From the NCBI GenBank assembly GCA_963422775.4, contig CAUJSJ030000019.1:1-64000 (forward strand): 64,000 nt of DNA, in the 5' to 3' direction. The DNA is from Pelomonas sp963422775. GTDB taxonomy: Bacteria; Pseudomonadota; Gammaproteobacteria; Burkholderiales; Burkholderiaceae_C. The position numbers and the translations under genes are program-made. This document shows, in pieces, positions 1 through 8,132 of the stretch. Within the stretch, counting starts at the first letter, position 1; each line of letters begins with the position of its first letter. The notes below the pieces were generated by a model. It was not told the origin of the DNA and ran no database searches. It worked only from the letters and a program-made list of their open reading frames with translations.

Positions 1-1335
1 GGTCAGCGTGCCGGTCTTGTCCAGCGCCAGTACCTTGAGCTTGCGCGCTTCCTCCAGATGCACGCCGCCCTTGATAAGAATGCCGCGCCGCGCCGCCGCG
101 GCCAGGCCGCTGACCACCGTCACCGGCGTGGAGATGACCAGCGCGCAGGGGCAGGCGATGACGAGCAGCACCAGCGCCTTGTAGATGCCTGTGAGCCACG
201 GCCAACCCAGCAGCAGCGGTGTGCCGACAGCGACAGCCAGCGCCAGCAGGAAGACGACCGGCGTGTAGACGGCGGCGAAGCGGTCGACGAAGCGCTGCGT
301 CGGCGCACGCTGGCCTTGCGCGGCCTCGACGGCGTGGATGATGCGCGAGAGCACGGAGTCGCTCGTGGGCTTGGTGACCTCGAACGCCAGCGACCCGCTC
401 TGGTTGATGGTGCCGGCGAAAACCTCGTCGCCGGGCGCCTTGTCCACCGGGATGCTCTCGCCCGTGACGGGCGATTGGTCCACCGCGCTCTGGCCCGACG
501 TGACGCGCCCGTCGAGCGCAAAGCGCTCGCCCGGCTTCACGCGCACGGTGGTGCCTACGGCCACGGCCTTGGCTTGCACCCGCACCCAGCTGCCGTCGGG
601 CTGGTGCACCTCGGCCTGCTCGGGCGACAGCGCCAGCAGGCCGCTGATGGCGTTGCGTGCGCGCTCCACCGAGCGGGCTTCAATCAGCTCGGCCAGCGAG
701 TACAGCGCCATCACCATCGCCGCCTCGGGCCACTGCCCGATGGCGAAGGCGCCGATGACGGCGACCGACATCAGCGCGTTGATGTTGAGCTGCCCGCGCA
801 CGAGGGCCGCGAGGCCTTTGCGGAACACGGCGAGGCCCGACAGCGCGATGGCAACCGCGGCGACCGCCATGCCGGTGGCGTGCCAAGTGAAGCTGTCCGG
901 CGCGAAGAAGTGCAGCAGTTCGGCGCCGGTCGCCACGGCCAGCGCGGCCACCAGGCGGACGAGTTCGGCGCGCCGGGCCTTGGCCGTGTCCTCGGCCGCC
1001 GGCGCGGTGGACAGCGTCTCCGTCCTGAAGCCGGCTTTGGCGATGGCGGCGGTGATGGCATTCCACGTCGACGCTGGCGCGTCGACGGTCAGCGCGCGCG
1101 CCGGCAGGTCGAAGTGCAGGCGATGAATGTCCGCAAAGCCCTCCAACGCCCGTCGGATCTGGCCTTCCTCGGTGGGGCAGTCCATCGCCGGGATGCGCAG
1201 CAGCAGGCCGCCGGCAGCGGTGGCCTGGGCAGGGGCCACGGCGGGGCCGGCGCAGCAGGCGTCTTCGTGAGGATGGCTGTGCGCGTGCCCATGGTCGTGG
1301 CGGTGCGCGTGGTCTTCGTGGGCATGGGAACTCAT
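1..1335 (-). CDS. Heavy-metal translocating P-type ATPase (Zn/Cd/Pb class), 3' part cut by window edge
   Basis: P1B-type ATPase that exports soft divalent metals across the inner membrane. 445 codons are visible; the gene runs off the window exactly in the phosphorylation motif DKTGTLT (Asp439). A His-rich N-terminus (residues 4-23) with CC at 27-28 is followed by a heavy-metal-associated domain with MDCPTEE at 51-57, the form typical of ZntA/CadA rather than copper pumps. The actuator motif TGES and the membrane metal site CPC (395-397) are present. ATG at 1335 has no Shine-Dalgarno and lies about 7 nt from the -10 of the MerR-type promoter, so the mRNA may be leaderless. Divergent from the MerR regulator, which predicts metal induction. 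The exact metal is inferred. Confidence 0.93.
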   Translation of the reverse strand, partial: MSSHAHEDHAHRHDHGHAHSHPHEDACCAGPAVAPAQATAAGGLLLRIPAMDCPTEEGQIRRALEGFADIHRLHFDLPARALTVDAPASTWNAITAAIAKAGFRTETLSTAPAAEDTAKARRAELVRLVAALAVATGAELLHFFAPDSFTWHATGMAVAAVAIALSGLAVFRKGLAALVRGQLNINALMSVAVIGAFAIGQWPEAAMVMALYSLAELIEARSVERARNAISGLLALSPEQAEVHQPDGSWVRVQAKAVAVGTTVRVKPGERFALDGRVTSGQSAVDQSPVTGESIPVDKAPGDEVFAGTINQSGSLAFEVTKPTSDSVLSRIIHAVEAAQGQRAPTQRFVDRFAAVYTPVVFLLALAVAVGTPLLLGWPWLTGIYKALVLLVIACPCALVISTPVTVVSGLAAAARRGILIKGGVHLEEARKLKVLALDKTGTLT

Positions 1336-1341
1336 GGCGCC

Positions 1342-1372
1342 ATTGGAATCCCTGGAGCAACTCCAGAGTCAA
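1342..1372 (-). promoter_or_regulatory. MerR-type promoter/operator of the metal ATPase
   Basis: Read on the minus strand: -35 TTGACT (1372-1367), a 19-bp spacer holding the perfect dyad CTGGAG-ttg-CTCCAG (1366-1352), then a -10-like TCCAAT (1347-1342). The overlong spacer with a centred dyad is the hallmark of promoters that MerR proteins activate by DNA distortion. It sits between the ATPase and the MerR gene. The predicted transcription start falls at or next to the ATPase ATG. Confidence 0.8.
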
Positions 1373-1412
1373 GTGCTTAGACTCGAAGCTTGCAACGCCT
1401 TGAAAGCCCGCC

Positions 1413-1865
1413 GTGAAGATCGGAGACCTTGCTGCCGCCTCATCGACCGCCATCGACACCATCCGCTACTACGAGCGCGAGGGCTTGCTGCCCGCGCCGG
1501 CGCGCACGCAGGGCGGCTTTCGGGTCTACGAGGTGCCTCACCTGGAGCGGCTGCAGTTCATCCGCTACTGCCGTGGGCTGGACATGTCTCTCGACGAAGT
1601 GCGCGTGCTGCTGCGCGTGAAGGATGCGCCGGGCGGCGACTGCGGCGACGTCAACGCGCTGCTGGATTCGCATATCGGTCATGTGTCGCGCCGCATCAAG
1701 GAACTGCGCGCGCTGGAGAAGCAGCTCAAGGAGTTGCGCCAGCGTTGCGGCGCGGCCCAGGGCGCGGACCAGTGCGGCATCCTCAACGGTCTGGCTGCTG
1801 CGGCCCAGGAGGGCGCACCAGCCGCCGCACCTGGCTCGCATCTGCGTTCGGTGCATTCGCACTGA
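1413..1865 (+). CDS. MerR-family heavy-metal regulator (CadR/PbrR-like)
   Basis: 150-residue metal-sensing repressor/activator. N-terminal winged helix starts MKIGDLAAAS with the family signature TIRYYEREGLLP (16-27), then a long dimerisation helix (about 85-112). Cys77, Cys112 and Cys121 occupy the positions of the metal-ligand cysteines of CadR/PbrR, and the tail carries His143, His148 and His150. The GTG start at 1413 matches the family N-terminus. Divergent from the metal ATPase and almost certainly its activator through the dyad at 1352-1366. Sensing of Cd, Pb or Zn is inferred; the distinction among them is not visible. Confidence 0.9.
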   Translation: MKIGDLAAASSTAIDTIRYYEREGLLPAPARTQGGFRVYEVPHLERLQFIRYCRGLDMSLDEVRVLLRVKDAPGGDCGDVNALLDSHIGHVSRRIKELRALEKQLKELRQRCGAAQGADQCGILNGLAAAAQEGAPAAAPGSHLRSVHSH

Positions 1866-2144
1866 AAACCTGGGGGCAGGGATCGACCGTCCCTGAAGCC
1901 GGCGACGCGTGAAATCGCTCCGCACGGGTTTTCCATGAAACCGCTTTCTTGTCTCTCCCAGGACGATGCGGCCCAAATCTGAAAGCGATTTCACTGCGCG
2001 TTCGGATGGTGGCCTGACCCTGGCAGCGGCTGCATGCCGGGGAGCGCAGTCGGGCATCGCAGTCGAGACCGGCCTCTTGATCCCAACCGTTGGGGCCCTG
2101 AACAGCCTGCCGATCCCTGTGACGAGCGGGCCGAGGAGACAAAG

Positions 2145-3899
2145 GTGAATCTTGTTTTGCGTTGCATGCGCTTCCTGGGCGCTTGCCTCTTGCTCACGCT
2201 GGGCCTGTTCGGCACGGCATCGGCCGCGGACTACGACCAGGGCGTCGACGTCAGCGGCACCACCGCGACGATCTGGTTCAAGTCCAACGTGTCGACCACC
2301 TGGGTCGACGCCCACTACACCGTCAACAACGGTCCGCAGCAGAACATCCGCATGACGGCCGCCAATGGCCGCTACGAGCAGAAGGTGACGGTCGCCACCG
2401 GCAACGTCATCGGCTACTGGTTCACCTACAACAACGGCACGCCGGCTTACGACACGCCGAAGTTCAGCTACACGGTCGGCGGCAACACGGCCACCGGCCC
2501 GATCTGCTTCTACGCCGATGTGAACTACACCGGCGAGAGCTTCTGCGTCAGCGCCGACTCGAGCTGGATCGGCACGGCCTGGAACGACCGCGTCTCGTCG
2601 GTCAAGGTGCAGGCCGGCTACCAGCTCACGCTGTTCAATGACGTCAACTACGGCGGCTCTTCCCTGGTGCTGACGGCCAACGAGTCCAACCTCGTCAGCC
2701 GCGGCTTCAACGACCTGGCCTCGTCCTACCGCGTCAGCACCAACACCGGCAGCTGGAACGGCCGCACCACCTTCAACATCGTCAACCAGACCGGCGGCCG
2801 CTGGACCGACGACCAGGTCTACTGGGCCATCATCGGCAGGGACTGGTCCACCGGCAAGTTCGTGCGCGTGGACGCCGCGGGCAACCTCATCCCCATGGCC
2901 ACGGGCGACAACGGCTCGCTGACCAAGGGCGGCGTGACCTACACGAACTACTTCCACAAGCTCAGCGCCACCCGCTCCATCACCATCCCGGCGCTGGACT
3001 CGGCGCGCGTGCTGATGTCGGTGGGCTCGCCGATGTACATCCGCGTCGTCGTCGACGGCAACGGCAACGTCGGCTATGCCGGCGCCAACATCGAGAACGC
3101 TAGCGACCCCAACATCGACGTCTACTTCGACTTCGGCGAGATGGCCATCATCCCGCAGGGCCGGCCGGACCCGGGCATCTTCATCAACACGACGCGCGTG
3201 GACCATTTCGGCTTCCCACTGAAGCTGCGCGTGCAGGGCCTGGGTGGATACGACCAGACCGTGGGCGAGGCGCTGGCCGAGACGCGCGACCAGCTCTTCA
3301 GCAAGTTCATCGCCGAAGTGCCGGCGCAGTTCAAGCCGCTGGCGCAGGCGCCGTACTCGCCCTACCGCATCATGGCGCCGGCCCACGGCACGTTCAAACC
3401 GGGTGCGGCCAACGCCAACTACCTGCAGCCCTACATCGATGCCGTCTGGGCCCGCTACCGCAACGAAGACCTCGTCTTCACGCTGCAGAACCTGGGCACC
3501 TTCCGCGGCCGCGTCAGCGGTGACCGCTTCACCTTCACCGGCGGCTCGCCGGCCGGCACCTTCTACATCAACGGCAAGCCCGACACCGCCATGGTGCTGC
3601 TGGGCGCCGGCCTGCTGGCGGACGCGAGCGGCAACCCCACCAACACGGGCACGCAGTTGCAGATCCAGGCGCAGATCTGCGCCGCGCTGAACCGCCACGT
3701 GATGGAGACGCCGGCCAATTGGTACGTGCAGTCGGCGCACTACCCGGCCGGGCAACTGGGCAACTGGTACGCCAAGTTCTGGCACGACCACAGCCTCAGC
3801 AAGAGGGCCTACGGATTCGCGTACGACGACGTGGGCGACTTCAGCCCGTCCCTGCACACGCAGGCGCCGACTGTGGTGACGTACACCATCGGCTGGTAA
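2145..3899 (+). CDS. Secreted GH64 beta-1,3-glucanase with CBM56-like and beta/gamma-crystallin domains
   Basis: 584-residue exported endo-1,3-beta-glucanase candidate. Signal peptide 1-27 ends TASA before ADYDQG. Residues about 28-115 resemble CBM56 (ends VIGYWFTYNNGTPAYDTPKF). Residues about 118-205 look like a beta/gamma-crystallin fold: two Greek-key-like repeats FYADVNYTGES and LFNDVNYGGSS. The rest (about 210-584) matches glycoside hydrolase family 64 (motifs DVYFDFGE, PAHGTFKPG and the C-terminal YGFAYDDVGDF). I cannot assign catalytic acids with certainty. GTG at 2145 is chosen because GAGGAG lies 7 nt upstream; the ATG at 2166 has no ribosome site. Probable role: degradation of fungal, oomycete or curdlan-like glucan. 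Stands alone, with no sugar transporter nearby. Confidence 0.88.
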   Translation: MNLVLRCMRFLGACLLLTLGLFGTASAADYDQGVDVSGTTATIWFKSNVSTTWVDAHYTVNNGPQQNIRMTAANGRYEQKVTVATGNVIGYWFTYNNGTPAYDTPKFSYTVGGNTATGPICFYADVNYTGESFCVSADSSWIGTAWNDRVSSVKVQAGYQLTLFNDVNYGGSSLVLTANESNLVSRGFNDLASSYRVSTNTGSWNGRTTFNIVNQTGGRWTDDQVYWAIIGRDWSTGKFVRVDAAGNLIPMATGDNGSLTKGGVTYTNYFHKLSATRSITIPALDSARVLMSVGSPMYIRVVVDGNGNVGYAGANIENASDPNIDVYFDFGEMAIIPQGRPDPGIFINTTRVDHFGFPLKLRVQGLGGYDQTVGEALAETRDQLFSKFIAEVPAQFKPLAQAPYSPYRIMAPAHGTFKPGAANANYLQPYIDAVWARYRNEDLVFTLQNLGTFRGRVSGDRFTFTGGSPAGTFYINGKPDTAMVLLGAGLLADASGNPTNTGTQLQIQAQICAALNRHVMETPANWYVQSAHYPAGQLGNWYAKFWHDHSLSKRAYGFAYDDVGDFSPSLHTQAPTVVTYTIGW

Positions 3900-4560
3900 G
3901 CCAGGGCGCTACCGCCTGGTGCCGATGCGCCAGGCGGGCAGCGTCCACCCCGTCCACAAGGCCAGGCCGCGCAGCATCACCGCTGTCGCGGCCCGCGGCG
4001 CTGATGGCGGCCCACTGCGGCGCGCCCACGGCCACCGCGCCCACCAGCACCCATCCGCCCACGAAGCTGCACAGCGCATAGGGCCGGTGGTCGTGGAAGG
4101 CGGCGGGGATCTCGTTGCAGACGATGTCGCGCAGCACGCCGCCGAACACAGCGGTGATGACGCCCATGAGCACCGCCACGATGGCCGGCATGCCCGCGTC
4201 CAGCGCCACCAGCGTGCCGTTGGCGGTGAAGAGCCCGAGGCCCAGCGCGTCGGGCCACTGGATGGCGCGCTCGGTGAGGCCGAGGTGGCGCCGGCGCATC
4301 CCCAGCATGGCCGCCAGGCACAGCGCCATCAGCGCCCACAGCCAGTCGGCATGCTCGACCCAGAAGAACGGTCGGCGGTCCAGCAGCACGTCGCGCAGCG
4401 TGCCGCCGCCAAAGGCCGAGAGCCCGGCGACGACGCACAAGCCGACGACGTCGAGCTGCTTGCGCGCGCCGGCCAGCAGCCCCGACAGCGCGAAGGCCAG
4501 CGTGGCCGTGATCTCCACCGCAGCCTGCAGCGTGGAGAAGTTGATGACGGGCGGTTTCAT
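3841..4560 (-). CDS. UPF0126/TRIC-like membrane protein with 3' frameshift
   Basis: Multi-pass inner-membrane protein of the UPF0126 (YicG/YadS, glycine-transporter-named, TRIC-related) family. It shows the two-fold motif GGGTLRDVLLDRRPFFWV and FGGVLRDIVCNEIPAAF. As read it is 239 residues, but after AAISAAG the sequence becomes non-family. Removing one base in GGGCCGCG (about 3986-3996) restores ATAVMLRGLALWTGWTLP... and a TAG at 3909-3911, giving 216 residues, the usual family length. So this is a genuine frameshift or a sequencing error. As read, the 3' end overlaps the convergent glucanase gene by 59 bp; the repaired gene would not overlap. Starts 11 bp after the helicase gene and probably shares its transcript. 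Confidence 0.85.
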   Translation of the reverse strand: MKPPVINFSTLQAAVEITATLAFALSGLLAGARKQLDVVGLCVVAGLSAFGGGTLRDVLLDRRPFFWVEHADWLWALMALCLAAMLGMRRRHLGLTERAIQWPDALGLGLFTANGTLVALDAGMPAIVAVLMGVITAVFGGVLRDIVCNEIPAAFHDHRPYALCSFVGGWVLVGAVAVGAPQWAAISAAGRDSGDAARPGLVDGVDAARLAHRHQAVAPWLTSRWCTSPQSAPACAGTG

Positions 4561-4571
4561 GTCGGCAGGGT

Positions 4572-6518
4572 TCAGTCGATGAGGGCGGCGTCCCGCAGGA
4601 AGCCGGAGGGGCGTTCGGGGTCGAAGGTCACCGTCAGGCGGCGGCGGGCGCGGGTCAGGGCCACGTAGAGCAGGTTGCGGTTCTCGGTCGTCGCGCCGCC
4701 GAACTCCCCCGCCGTGAGGTGCGGGATGAGCACATGGTCGAACTCCAGCCCCTTGGCCGCCTCGATGCTGGACAGCACCACGCGCTCGCTTGCGCGGGCC
4801 TGCCGGCGCGCGGCGTCCATCTGGCTGAAGACCCGAAACGCCGCCTGCACGCTCGTGCCTTCGGCCACGGCCACGCGGTGCAGCTGCGTGACGTTGCTGG
4901 CCACCCGCTCGGCGTCGGCCTCGCGCACGAACACGCGCGCGGCCAGCCTGTACGGGTCCAGCGCCTTCAGGAACGAGGCCTCGAAGGCGTCCAGGTCGCC
5001 ACTGCGCAGCACGGCAAGGGCCGCGTCCAGCAGGCGCCGGGCGGTGGGCTGCGCACTGCGCAGCGCATGGCCCTCGATGAAGCTGCGGGTGGTGTCCAGC
5101 GCCTGCGCTGCCTCGGCAACGGCCGCGTGCTGGGCCTCGGCGCTGTCGAGGTGGCGCAGCTCCGCGCTGTCGATGCGTGCGCCTGAGAACAGCAGCCAGG
5201 CGTCCAGCAGGCCGGCACGCTGCTTCGGGGTGTCGAAGCCCGTGTAGTCGTCGCCGGCGTGCGCGTACAGGCCGCGCACCAGCAACGTTTCCGGCCGCGC
5301 GAGGTAGGGCGCAAAGCCCGCCGTGCCGTAGGCGATGCCGTGCTTGAGCAGCTCGTGCTCGACCAGCACCGACTGCGCCGGGTGGCGCAGCAGCACCCGC
5401 AGGCTGGCCAGGGCTCGCTGCGCCTGGTGGGCCTGCGCCTGGCGGGCGATGAACTCGGCCGCCAGCCGCGGGGACTCGCAGCGTTCGAGGTGGATGAGCG
5501 TCGTGGCGGCATCGTCCGCGGCGTAGGGCTTGCCGGCCAGGGCGCCGACGTGGCGCGCCAGCTGCGGGCTGAAGCGGCGGCTGGCGGTGAGGGGCAGCAC
5601 GTCGGGCTCGCCGACCTCCGCGCGGAAGTGCTCGCCCATGAACGCGGCCTCGGCGCCCGTCTGCGCATGGATGACCTGGTCGCGGTCTCCCACGCCGACG
5701 AAGGCCGCGCGCGGGTTGGCGGCGAGCAGGGCCTTCAGCACGGTGAAGGCGGCACGGTTCACGTCGTGCATCTCGTCCACGCAGATCAGCGTCAGGTCCT
5801 GCTTGAGCAACGCGTCGCCGGCGTCGATCTCGCCGTGCACCAGCAGCCGGGCGAGGTCGTACACGCCGTCACCTTCGAAGCGGAATTCGGGGTGGTCGGG
5901 ATGCCCGCCCTTGCGGATGAACTCGTAGCACAGCCACGTGCGCATCGTCAGGTAGTCAAAGCCCAGGGCCGCGGCCACCGCGGGCGTCAGGCGCTCCTCG
6001 GGGTCGAGGTGCTCGACCGCCATGCGCCCCTTGATCGCGTCGAAGGACTGCAGCAGCCCCTCGACGAGACCGGCCGGCCGGGCGTCGGTCGCCAGGTCCT
6101 CGGGGTAGCGCTCCTCGGGCAGGGACAGCGCCCGCTCGACGGCACGAATGACATAGGGCCTGACCTGCTCGTGCGCCTGCAAGATGCGCGGCTTGCTGCC
6201 TTCGGCAGCCTCCAGCGCCGCCAGGCTGAAGGCCTCGAAGGTCTGCAGGCGCAGCTGCTGCACGACGGCCTTGGTCACGCCGATGTGGGCGAGACGGTCC
6301 TTGAGCGCCTGCACGGCGGGCGCCGTGGTGGTGAGGGCGAGCAGGGTCTGGGGCGGGGCGCCGCGCAGCAAGGCCTGGGCAATGCGCAGCGCGAGCGTGG
6401 TGGTCTTGGCGGCCCCGGCATTGGCCTCGACGAGCAGCAGCCGCGTGCGGCGCAACTGGATGGCGAGCTGCTCGTCGCTGGGCGTGAGGTGGGTGGGCTG
6501 GAAGACGGGGTCACTCAT
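4572..6518 (-). CDS. UvrD/Rep-like superfamily 1 helicase
   Basis: 648-residue SF1 ATPase/helicase. Walker A is EANAGAAKTTT (31-41), Walker B is LICVDEMHD, motif III region VGVGDRDQVI, motif V-like SSIEAAKGLEFDHVLIPHL, and motif VI RNLLYVALTRARRRL near the C-terminus. The order and spacing are UvrD-like. The P-loop departs from the usual AGAGSGKT by carrying Ala before the Lys, so ATPase strength is uncertain; I believe this loop recurs in a UvrD-like subfamily but cannot check. No nuclease or RecB-type domain is visible. No repair partner is adjacent. Likely co-transcribed with the downstream membrane protein. DNA repair or recombination role is inferred. Confidence 0.87.
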   Translation of the reverse strand: MSDPVFQPTHLTPSDEQLAIQLRRTRLLLVEANAGAAKTTTLALRIAQALLRGAPPQTLLALTTTAPAVQALKDRLAHIGVTKAVVQQLRLQTFEAFSLAALEAAEGSKPRILQAHEQVRPYVIRAVERALSLPEERYPEDLATDARPAGLVEGLLQSFDAIKGRMAVEHLDPEERLTPAVAAALGFDYLTMRTWLCYEFIRKGGHPDHPEFRFEGDGVYDLARLLVHGEIDAGDALLKQDLTLICVDEMHDVNRAAFTVLKALLAANPRAAFVGVGDRDQVIHAQTGAEAAFMGEHFRAEVGEPDVLPLTASRRFSPQLARHVGALAGKPYAADDAATTLIHLERCESPRLAAEFIARQAQAHQAQRALASLRVLLRHPAQSVLVEHELLKHGIAYGTAGFAPYLARPETLLVRGLYAHAGDDYTGFDTPKQRAGLLDAWLLFSGARIDSAELRHLDSAEAQHAAVAEAAQALDTTRSFIEGHALRSAQPTARRLLDAALAVLRSGDLDAFEASFLKALDPYRLAARVFVREADAERVASNVTQLHRVAVAEGTSVQAAFRVFSQMDAARRQARASERVVLSSIEAAKGLEFDHVLIPHLTAGEFGGATTENRNLLYVALTRARRRLTVTFDPERPSGFLRDAALID

Positions 6519-6566
6519 CGCAGGGATTGTCCCGTGCGATGAGGGGCGTTCCTCAGCGGCCGCGCC

Positions 6567-8132
6567 TCACTTCACCGTTGCCCACTTGGCCTGCGGCGCG
6601 TCATTGGCCGAGTGCGGGAGGGTCACGCCGGCCTTCATCGCCCAGGGGCGCACCTGGTGGTGGATGGGGATGAACAGGAACTCGTCACGCGTGCGCTTGA
6701 GTGCCTCCTGCATCATCGCCAGGCGCTTGGGCACGTCGGTCTCGACCTTCATCTGCTGCACCAGCGCGTCGACCTTGGCGTCGCTGACGCGCGAGTAGTT
6801 GCCCTTGCCGTCGGCGCCGCCGGTCTTGGTGTGCACGATGTCCTGCAGCGTGTACTGCGCATCGAAGGTCGTCACGCCCCAGCCGTACATGTACAGCGGC
6901 AGCTCGAAACGTTGCATCGCGGCCGAGTGCTGCGTCATCGGCTGGGTCGACAGCTTGGCCTTGATGCCTATGCGTGCCCACATCGAAACGACCGCCTGGC
7001 AGATCTCCTCGTCGTTGACGTAGCGGTCGTTCGGGCAGGCCAGCGGCACGTCGAAGCCATCGGCATAGCCGGCCTCCGCCAGCAGCTGCTTGGCGCGCGC
7101 CACATCGGGTTTTGCCACCGCGTCCAGCTCCTGCGACCAGCCGTAGGCCACCGGCGCCACCATGATGGCCGCGGGAATCGACAGGCTGCGCATCAGGCTG
7201 CGCTTGATGGCCTCGCGGTCGATGGCCAGGCTCATCGCCTCGCGCACGCGCCGGTCCTTGAACGGGTTCTTGCCCTTCACGCTACTGCCCTTGATCTCGT
7301 CGCTGCCCAGGTCCAGCGCAAAAAAGATGGTGCGGTTCTCGGGTCCGTCGATGACCTTCAGGCGCGGGTCGGCCTTGAGCTTGGCGACGTCCTGCGGCGG
7401 CAGGTCGGTCAGCAGGTCGAGGTCGCCCGAGAGCAGGGCGGCCACGCGCGTGGCGTCCGACTTGATCGGCAGGTAGGTCACCTCGGAGACGTTGCCCTTG
7501 GGCTTGTCCCACCAGTCCTTGTTGGCCACCATCGTGATCTTCTGGTCCGGTGTCCAGGACGTGATCTTGAACGGCCCCGTGCCGTTGGCGTTGCGCGAGG
7601 CGTAGGTGTCCTCCTTGGCTTTGAAGTCCTGCGGGTTTTCGCTGCGGTTCTTCATCGCCCAGGCCTTGCTGAGCATGCGCACGTAGGTCAGATTGCGCGT
7701 CAGCACGGGGTTGGGGCCTTCGAGGATGAAGTCCACCGTGTAGTCGTCGATCTTCTTCGCCTCCTTGATGCCGGAGGCGTAGATGACCATGTTGCTGGCC
7801 GGATGCTTGATGCGCTGCAGACTGAAGACGACGTCGTCCGCCGTGAAGGGCGACCCGTCGTGGAACTTCACGCCGCGGCGCAGGTCGAAGCGCAGCTGCG
7901 TTGGCGTGAGGTAGGTCCATTTCGTCGCCAGCGCCGGTTCGACGTCGAACTTCTCCGTGTAGCGGGTCAGGCCCTCGTAGGCATAGCCCGTGATCGTTGA
8001 CGTGGCCGAGTGGTTCTGCGAATGGGGGTCCAGCGTCTGGATGTCGTTCTGGGCTGCCCACCGCAGCGGGTTGGCGGTGGCAAGACCCGTGGCCAAAAGC
8101 AGGGCGGCGGCGAATGTCGTGAGCTTCTTCAT
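6567..8132 (-). CDS. ABC transporter substrate-binding protein, family 5 (peptide/nickel type), paralogue 1
   Basis: 521-residue periplasmic solute receptor. Signal peptide MKKLTTFAAALLLATGLATA (1-20) precedes NPLRWAAQND. SBP_bac_5 hallmarks: YEGLTRY, FDLRRGVKFHDGSPFTADDVVFSLQRI near residue 85-110, RVREAMSLAIDREAIKRSLM, and the C-terminal PIHHQVRPWAMKAGV. The start overlaps the stop of the upstream paralogue by ATGA, so the two are translationally coupled. No permease or ATPase gene is adjacent, so the ligand (oligopeptide, amino-acid derivative or similar) and the transporter it serves are unknown. Confidence 0.92.
   Translation of the reverse strand: MKKLTTFAAALLLATGLATANPLRWAAQNDIQTLDPHSQNHSATSTITGYAYEGLTRYTEKFDVEPALATKWTYLTPTQLRFDLRRGVKFHDGSPFTADDVVFSLQRIKHPASNMVIYASGIKEAKKIDDYTVDFILEGPNPVLTRNLTYVRMLSKAWAMKNRSENPQDFKAKEDTYASRNANGTGPFKITSWTPDQKITMVANKDWWDKPKGNVSEVTYLPIKSDATRVAALLSGDLDLLTDLPPQDVAKLKADPRLKVIDGPENRTIFFALDLGSDEIKGSSVKGKNPFKDRRVREAMSLAIDREAIKRSLMRSLSIPAAIMVAPVAYGWSQELDAVAKPDVARAKQLLAEAGYADGFDVPLACPNDRYVNDEEICQAVVSMWARIGIKAKLSTQPMTQHSAAMQRFELPLYMYGWGVTTFDAQYTLQDIVHTKTGGADGKGNYSRVSDAKVDALVQQMKVETDVPKRLAMMQEALKRTRDEFLFIPIHHQVRPWAMKAGVTLPHSANDAPQAKWATVK

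Noticed and set aside
1440..3857. 805-codon minus-strand frame across the MerR and glucanase genes
   Set aside because: Composition and lack of motifs show it is the antisense of real genes; GC bias removes stop codons.
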